A stretch of DNA of 7,585 nucleotides from Holophagaceae bacterium (GTDB lineage: Bacteria; Acidobacteriota; Holophagae; Holophagales; Holophagaceae): the NCBI GenBank assembly GCA_025353305.1, contig JANXQX010000160.1, positions 1-7,585 on the forward strand. The letters run 5' to 3'. Below the pieces are notes generated by a model, which worked only from the letters and a program-made list of their open reading frames with translations, did no database searches and was not told where the DNA came from. Shown here in pieces: positions 5,970 through 7,585 of the stretch (position 1 is the first letter of the stretch; each line of letters starts with the position of its first letter). The translations under genes and the position numbers were made by a program.

Positions 5970-6818
5970 ATGAGAAAAATCAATTCCATGCCTACAACGG
6001 CCAGCATCAAGTGGACGATCTCAGGATTCGCTTTGGCCAGCCTTCTGGCCTGCAGCGGCGGCGGCAATACGCCGACGCCAACACCTAATCCGGCACCAGT
6101 CATCACCAGCTTTACCGCTGCCCAAGGAACCATCACAACGGGTGGTTCCACGACGCTTACGGGGGTGTTCACCAACGGAACGGGGTCAGTCAATGACGGC
6201 ATCGGCAGTGTCCAGTCCGGAGTGGCCATTTCCACGGGGCCGCTACAGGCCACCACGACGTTTCTACTGACCGTCACCGGGGCCGGGGGCACAGTGAGTT
6301 CACCGACGACCGTCACTGTCGGTCCCAAAACCATCGCCGACCGGCTGGATTACACCAATCCAGCCAGCGGCACCTACACGCTGGTCAAAGACACAGTCAA
6401 TTCCACCCCGGCCCATTTGGTGCTCAATCTCATGGGGCCTGTGGGAACCCTTGGCAGTGGTGTGGGGTTCTATCTGAGCGCCGACACCAGCAAGGTTGCC
6501 TGGGCGAAGGTGAGCCTCGGCGATGCGGAATTCGTCAAAAATGGAGTTTTCAATCTCGGATCGAGCCCCCAGCTCTTGAAATCCAAGGTCAACGGGGATC
6601 AGCTCCAGGCGGGCGTCTATCAAAAGGGCACCACCGTGTCGCCTTTCACCTTCACGGCCACGAGCGTCCTCGCCTCCGTGGCGCTGGACTTGAAGCCCAA
6701 TGTTACGCCGCTGGGTGTCGTGACTTTCGGCGCGGTCAACGGCAAGGCTTTGCTCACCAATGGCAGCTCGGCCCCGACGCCCATTGTCATCAGTACCGGT
6801 ACCATCACCGCGAATTGA
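5970..6818 (+). CDS. Lipoprotein with Ig-like module and C-terminal cohesin-like domain
   Basis: Predicted 282-residue lipoprotein. Residues 1-28 have basic residues (Arg2, Lys3, Lys14), a hydrophobic stretch and the lipobox LLAC with Cys28. Ser follows Cys28, with no Asp at +2, which in Gram-negative sorting rules favours the outer membrane. SGGG and a Thr-Pro linker (TPTPTPNP) run to about 43. An Ig-like module covers about 44-119 (VITSFTA to TVTVGP). Residues about 134-282 form a beta-rich domain with no cysteine: HLVLNL, VGFYLSADTSKVAWAKV, LQAGVYQKG, VLASVALDLKP, and a closing STGTITAN. This order resembles a cohesin. The start is ATG 5970, set by the overlapping ribosome site; ATG 5988 is a less likely alternative. 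The stop of the large gene lies 10 bases upstream. The likely role is a surface anchor for the dockerin-bearing neighbour. Lipoprotein status is confident, the cohesin call moderate, the partnership inferred. Confidence 0.85.
   Translation: MRKINSMPTTASIKWTISGFALASLLACSGGGNTPTPTPNPAPVITSFTAAQGTITTGGSTTLTGVFTNGTGSVNDGIGSVQSGVAISTGPLQATTTFLLTVTGAGGTVSSPTTVTVGPKTIADRLDYTNPASGTYTLVKDTVNSTPAHLVLNLMGPVGTLGSGVGFYLSADTSKVAWAKVSLGDAEFVKNGVFNLGSSPQLLKSKVNGDQLQAGVYQKGTTVSPFTFTATSVLASVALDLKPNVTPLGVVTFGAVNGKALLTNGSSAPTPIVISTGTITAN
6369..6815 (+). other. Cohesin-like domain (candidate) of the lipoprotein
   Basis: Residues about 134-282. Cohesins are nine-stranded beta-sandwiches of about 140-150 residues, which this length fits. 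The segment GVGFYLSADTSKVAWAKV corresponds in pattern to the cohesin strand pair G-F-x-(L/V)-x-Y-D-P-S-x-(L/V)-x-(V). LASVALDLKP corresponds to the L-A-x-I-x-F-x-(V) strand, and the domain ends in a polar G-T-I strand as many cohesins do. Other carbohydrate-binding or Ig-like sandwiches could share such a pattern. The call is from eye comparison only, strengthened by the dockerin in the adjacent gene. Confidence 0.5.
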
Positions 6819-6839
6819 TCGATCCTTTTCAAGGAAAGG

Positions 6840-6855
6840 CCCGCCTCGCGGCGGG
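6840..6855 (+). terminator. GC-rich hairpin after the lipoprotein gene, possible terminator
   Basis: CCCGCC (6840-6845) and GGCGGG (6850-6855) form a 6-bp GC stem with a TCGC loop, 22 bases after the stop codon. A weaker stem, CCTTT (6824-6828) with AAAGG (6835-6839), lies directly before it. No T-run follows (ATGGATTGTC), so it is not a classic intrinsic terminator. Its place between the operon and the next promoter makes a termination or 3'-end-protecting role reasonable. Confidence 0.4.
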
Positions 6856-6905
6856 ATGGATTGTCCTGAACCGCGTTCTGAGGGGCTGAACCCGGGCGGC
6901 CGCGT

Positions 6906-6911
6906 TACACT
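6906..6911 (+). promoter_or_regulatory. Probable -10 element (TACACT) for prs
   Basis: TACACT matches four of six -10 consensus bases, including T1, A2 and T6, and is followed by GG like the TATACT element at 1106. Initiation near 6918 would leave a leader of about 24 bases containing the GGGGG ribosome site (6933-6937). No good -35 hexamer is visible at normal spacing. Confidence 0.38.
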
Positions 6912-6941
6912 GGCAAAATCAATCTAGGCGGCGGGGGTTTC

Positions 6942-7585
6942 ATGATTGGGGAGATGAAGGTCTTTTCGGGGACGAGCCATCAGGCTCTTGCCGGAGGAAT
7001 CGCCGCGCACATCGGGATGCCTCTGGGCAAGGTGAAGTTCACACGCTTTTCCAACGAGAACATCAAGGTGAAGATTGATGAAAACGTCCGGGAAGCGGAT
7101 GTTTTTGTGATCCAGACCAGCTGCCCGCCGGTGAGCGACAACATCATGGAGATGCTCATCCTCATCGACGCGCTGAAATACGCCTCGGCGGCGCGCATCA
7201 CCGCAGTGCTCCCTTATTATCCGTACGCCCGCTCAGATAAAAAAGATGAAGCCCGCATCTCCATCACAGCCCGGCTGATGGCGGACCTGCTGAAAATGGC
7301 AGGCGCGGACCGCGTGCTCACCATGACCCTTCATGCCCCGCAGATCCTCGGCTTCTTCCATATCCCTGCGGATCAGATTTTCGCCACGCCCATCCAGGCC
7401 CAGCATTTCCGCCGCACGGACATTTCGAACAGCGTGGTGGTCGCCACCGACGCCGGCGCGGCGAAATTCGCGGGCCATTTCGCCAAGCGGCTCGGCCTCC
7501 CCTTGGCCCTGATCGACAAGCGCCGTTCGGACGATAGCGAGAAGGCGCAAAGCGTGGCTCTCATCGGCGATGTGCAGGGCATGGA
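6942..7585 (+). CDS. prs: Ribose-phosphate diphosphokinase (PRPP synthetase), N-terminal part
   Basis: Cytoplasmic enzyme that transfers diphosphate from ATP to ribose 5-phosphate to make PRPP for nucleotide, histidine, tryptophan and NAD synthesis. 214 full codons are present and the frame is open at the right edge; family members are about 310-320 residues. MKVFSGTSHQALA is the typical N-terminus. F-T-R-F-S-N-E-N and the strand VFVIQTS follow. YYPYARSDKKDEAR (91-105) is the ATP-binding segment, with Arg97 and Ser98 where many relatives have Arg-Gln. TLHAPQILGFF carries metal-binding His131. DAGAAK starts at D170, and DKRR gives the catalytic-loop residues K193 and R195. The ribose-phosphate loop lies beyond the window. 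ATG 6942 is chosen because GGGGG sits four bases upstream; ATG 6954 (MKVFSG) has GGGGAG directly abutting it, too close to work. Expression is probably from its own promoter. Confidence 0.96.
   Translation, partial: MIGEMKVFSGTSHQALAGGIAAHIGMPLGKVKFTRFSNENIKVKIDENVREADVFVIQTSCPPVSDNIMEMLILIDALKYASAARITAVLPYYPYARSDKKDEARISITARLMADLLKMAGADRVLTMTLHAPQILGFFHIPADQIFATPIQAQHFRRTDISNSVVVATDAGAAKFAGHFAKRLGLPLALIDKRRSDDSEKAQSVALIGDVQGM

Noticed and set aside
5675..6334. Minus-strand open frame (219 codons) spanning both middle genes
   Set aside because: It is antisense to the dockerin and lipoprotein coding regions. Its Val/Pro/Thr-rich product mirrors the Thr/Gly-rich sense proteins, and no ribosome site or motif supports it.
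6954..6956. Alternative ATG for prs (MKVFSG)
   Set aside because: The purine run GGGGAG touches the ATG with no spacer, whereas ATG 6942 has a usable site. The difference is only four residues and cannot be fully excluded.

Overview
The window looks like chromosomal DNA of a GC-rich bacterium with a Gram-negative type envelope. The best guess is an Acidobacteriota of the Holophaga/Geothrix type. The grounds are an XPB-type DNA repair helicase, a very large secreted Asp-box/Ig-like repeat protein, a lipoprotein with an N-terminal Ig-like module, and a bacterial prs gene. This taxonomic call is inference; there is no rRNA or other marker here.

Layout. (1) Bases 1-977, minus strand: the N-terminal 325 codons of an XPB/Ssl2-family helicase, running off the left edge. 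(2) Bases 978-1177: a divergent intergenic region with four copies of CCAGGT/ACCTGG in alternating orientation on the helicase side. On the other side are a TATACT -10 element and a strong imperfect hairpin in the leader of the next gene. (3) Bases 1178-5959, plus strand: a 1593-residue exported protein with a signal peptide, an Asp-box (BNR/sortilin-like) beta-propeller region, eight tandem Ig-like modules of about 83 residues, and a dockerin-like pair of calcium loops at the extreme C-terminus. (4) Bases 5970-6818, plus strand: a 282-residue lipoprotein with a lipobox, a Thr-Pro linker, one Ig-like module and a C-terminal beta-rich domain that resembles a cohesin. Its Shine-Dalgarno sequence overlaps the stop codon of the large gene. 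(5) Bases 6819-6941: a GC-rich hairpin, probably the end of the two-gene unit, and a likely -10 element for the next gene. (6) Bases 6942-7585, plus strand: the first 214 codons of ribose-phosphate diphosphokinase (prs), running off the right edge.

How the genes may work together. The two middle genes look like a translationally coupled operon. The first product carries a C-terminal dockerin-like module. The second is a probable outer-membrane lipoprotein whose C-terminal domain looks like a cohesin. The simplest hypothesis is a two-component, non-cellulosomal cohesin-dockerin system in which the lipoprotein tethers the large propeller/Ig protein to the cell surface. The dockerin call is well supported by visible calcium-binding residues. 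The cohesin call rests on pattern resemblance and is the claim to test. The flanking helicase and prs genes are ordinary housekeeping genes, apparently transcribed separately.
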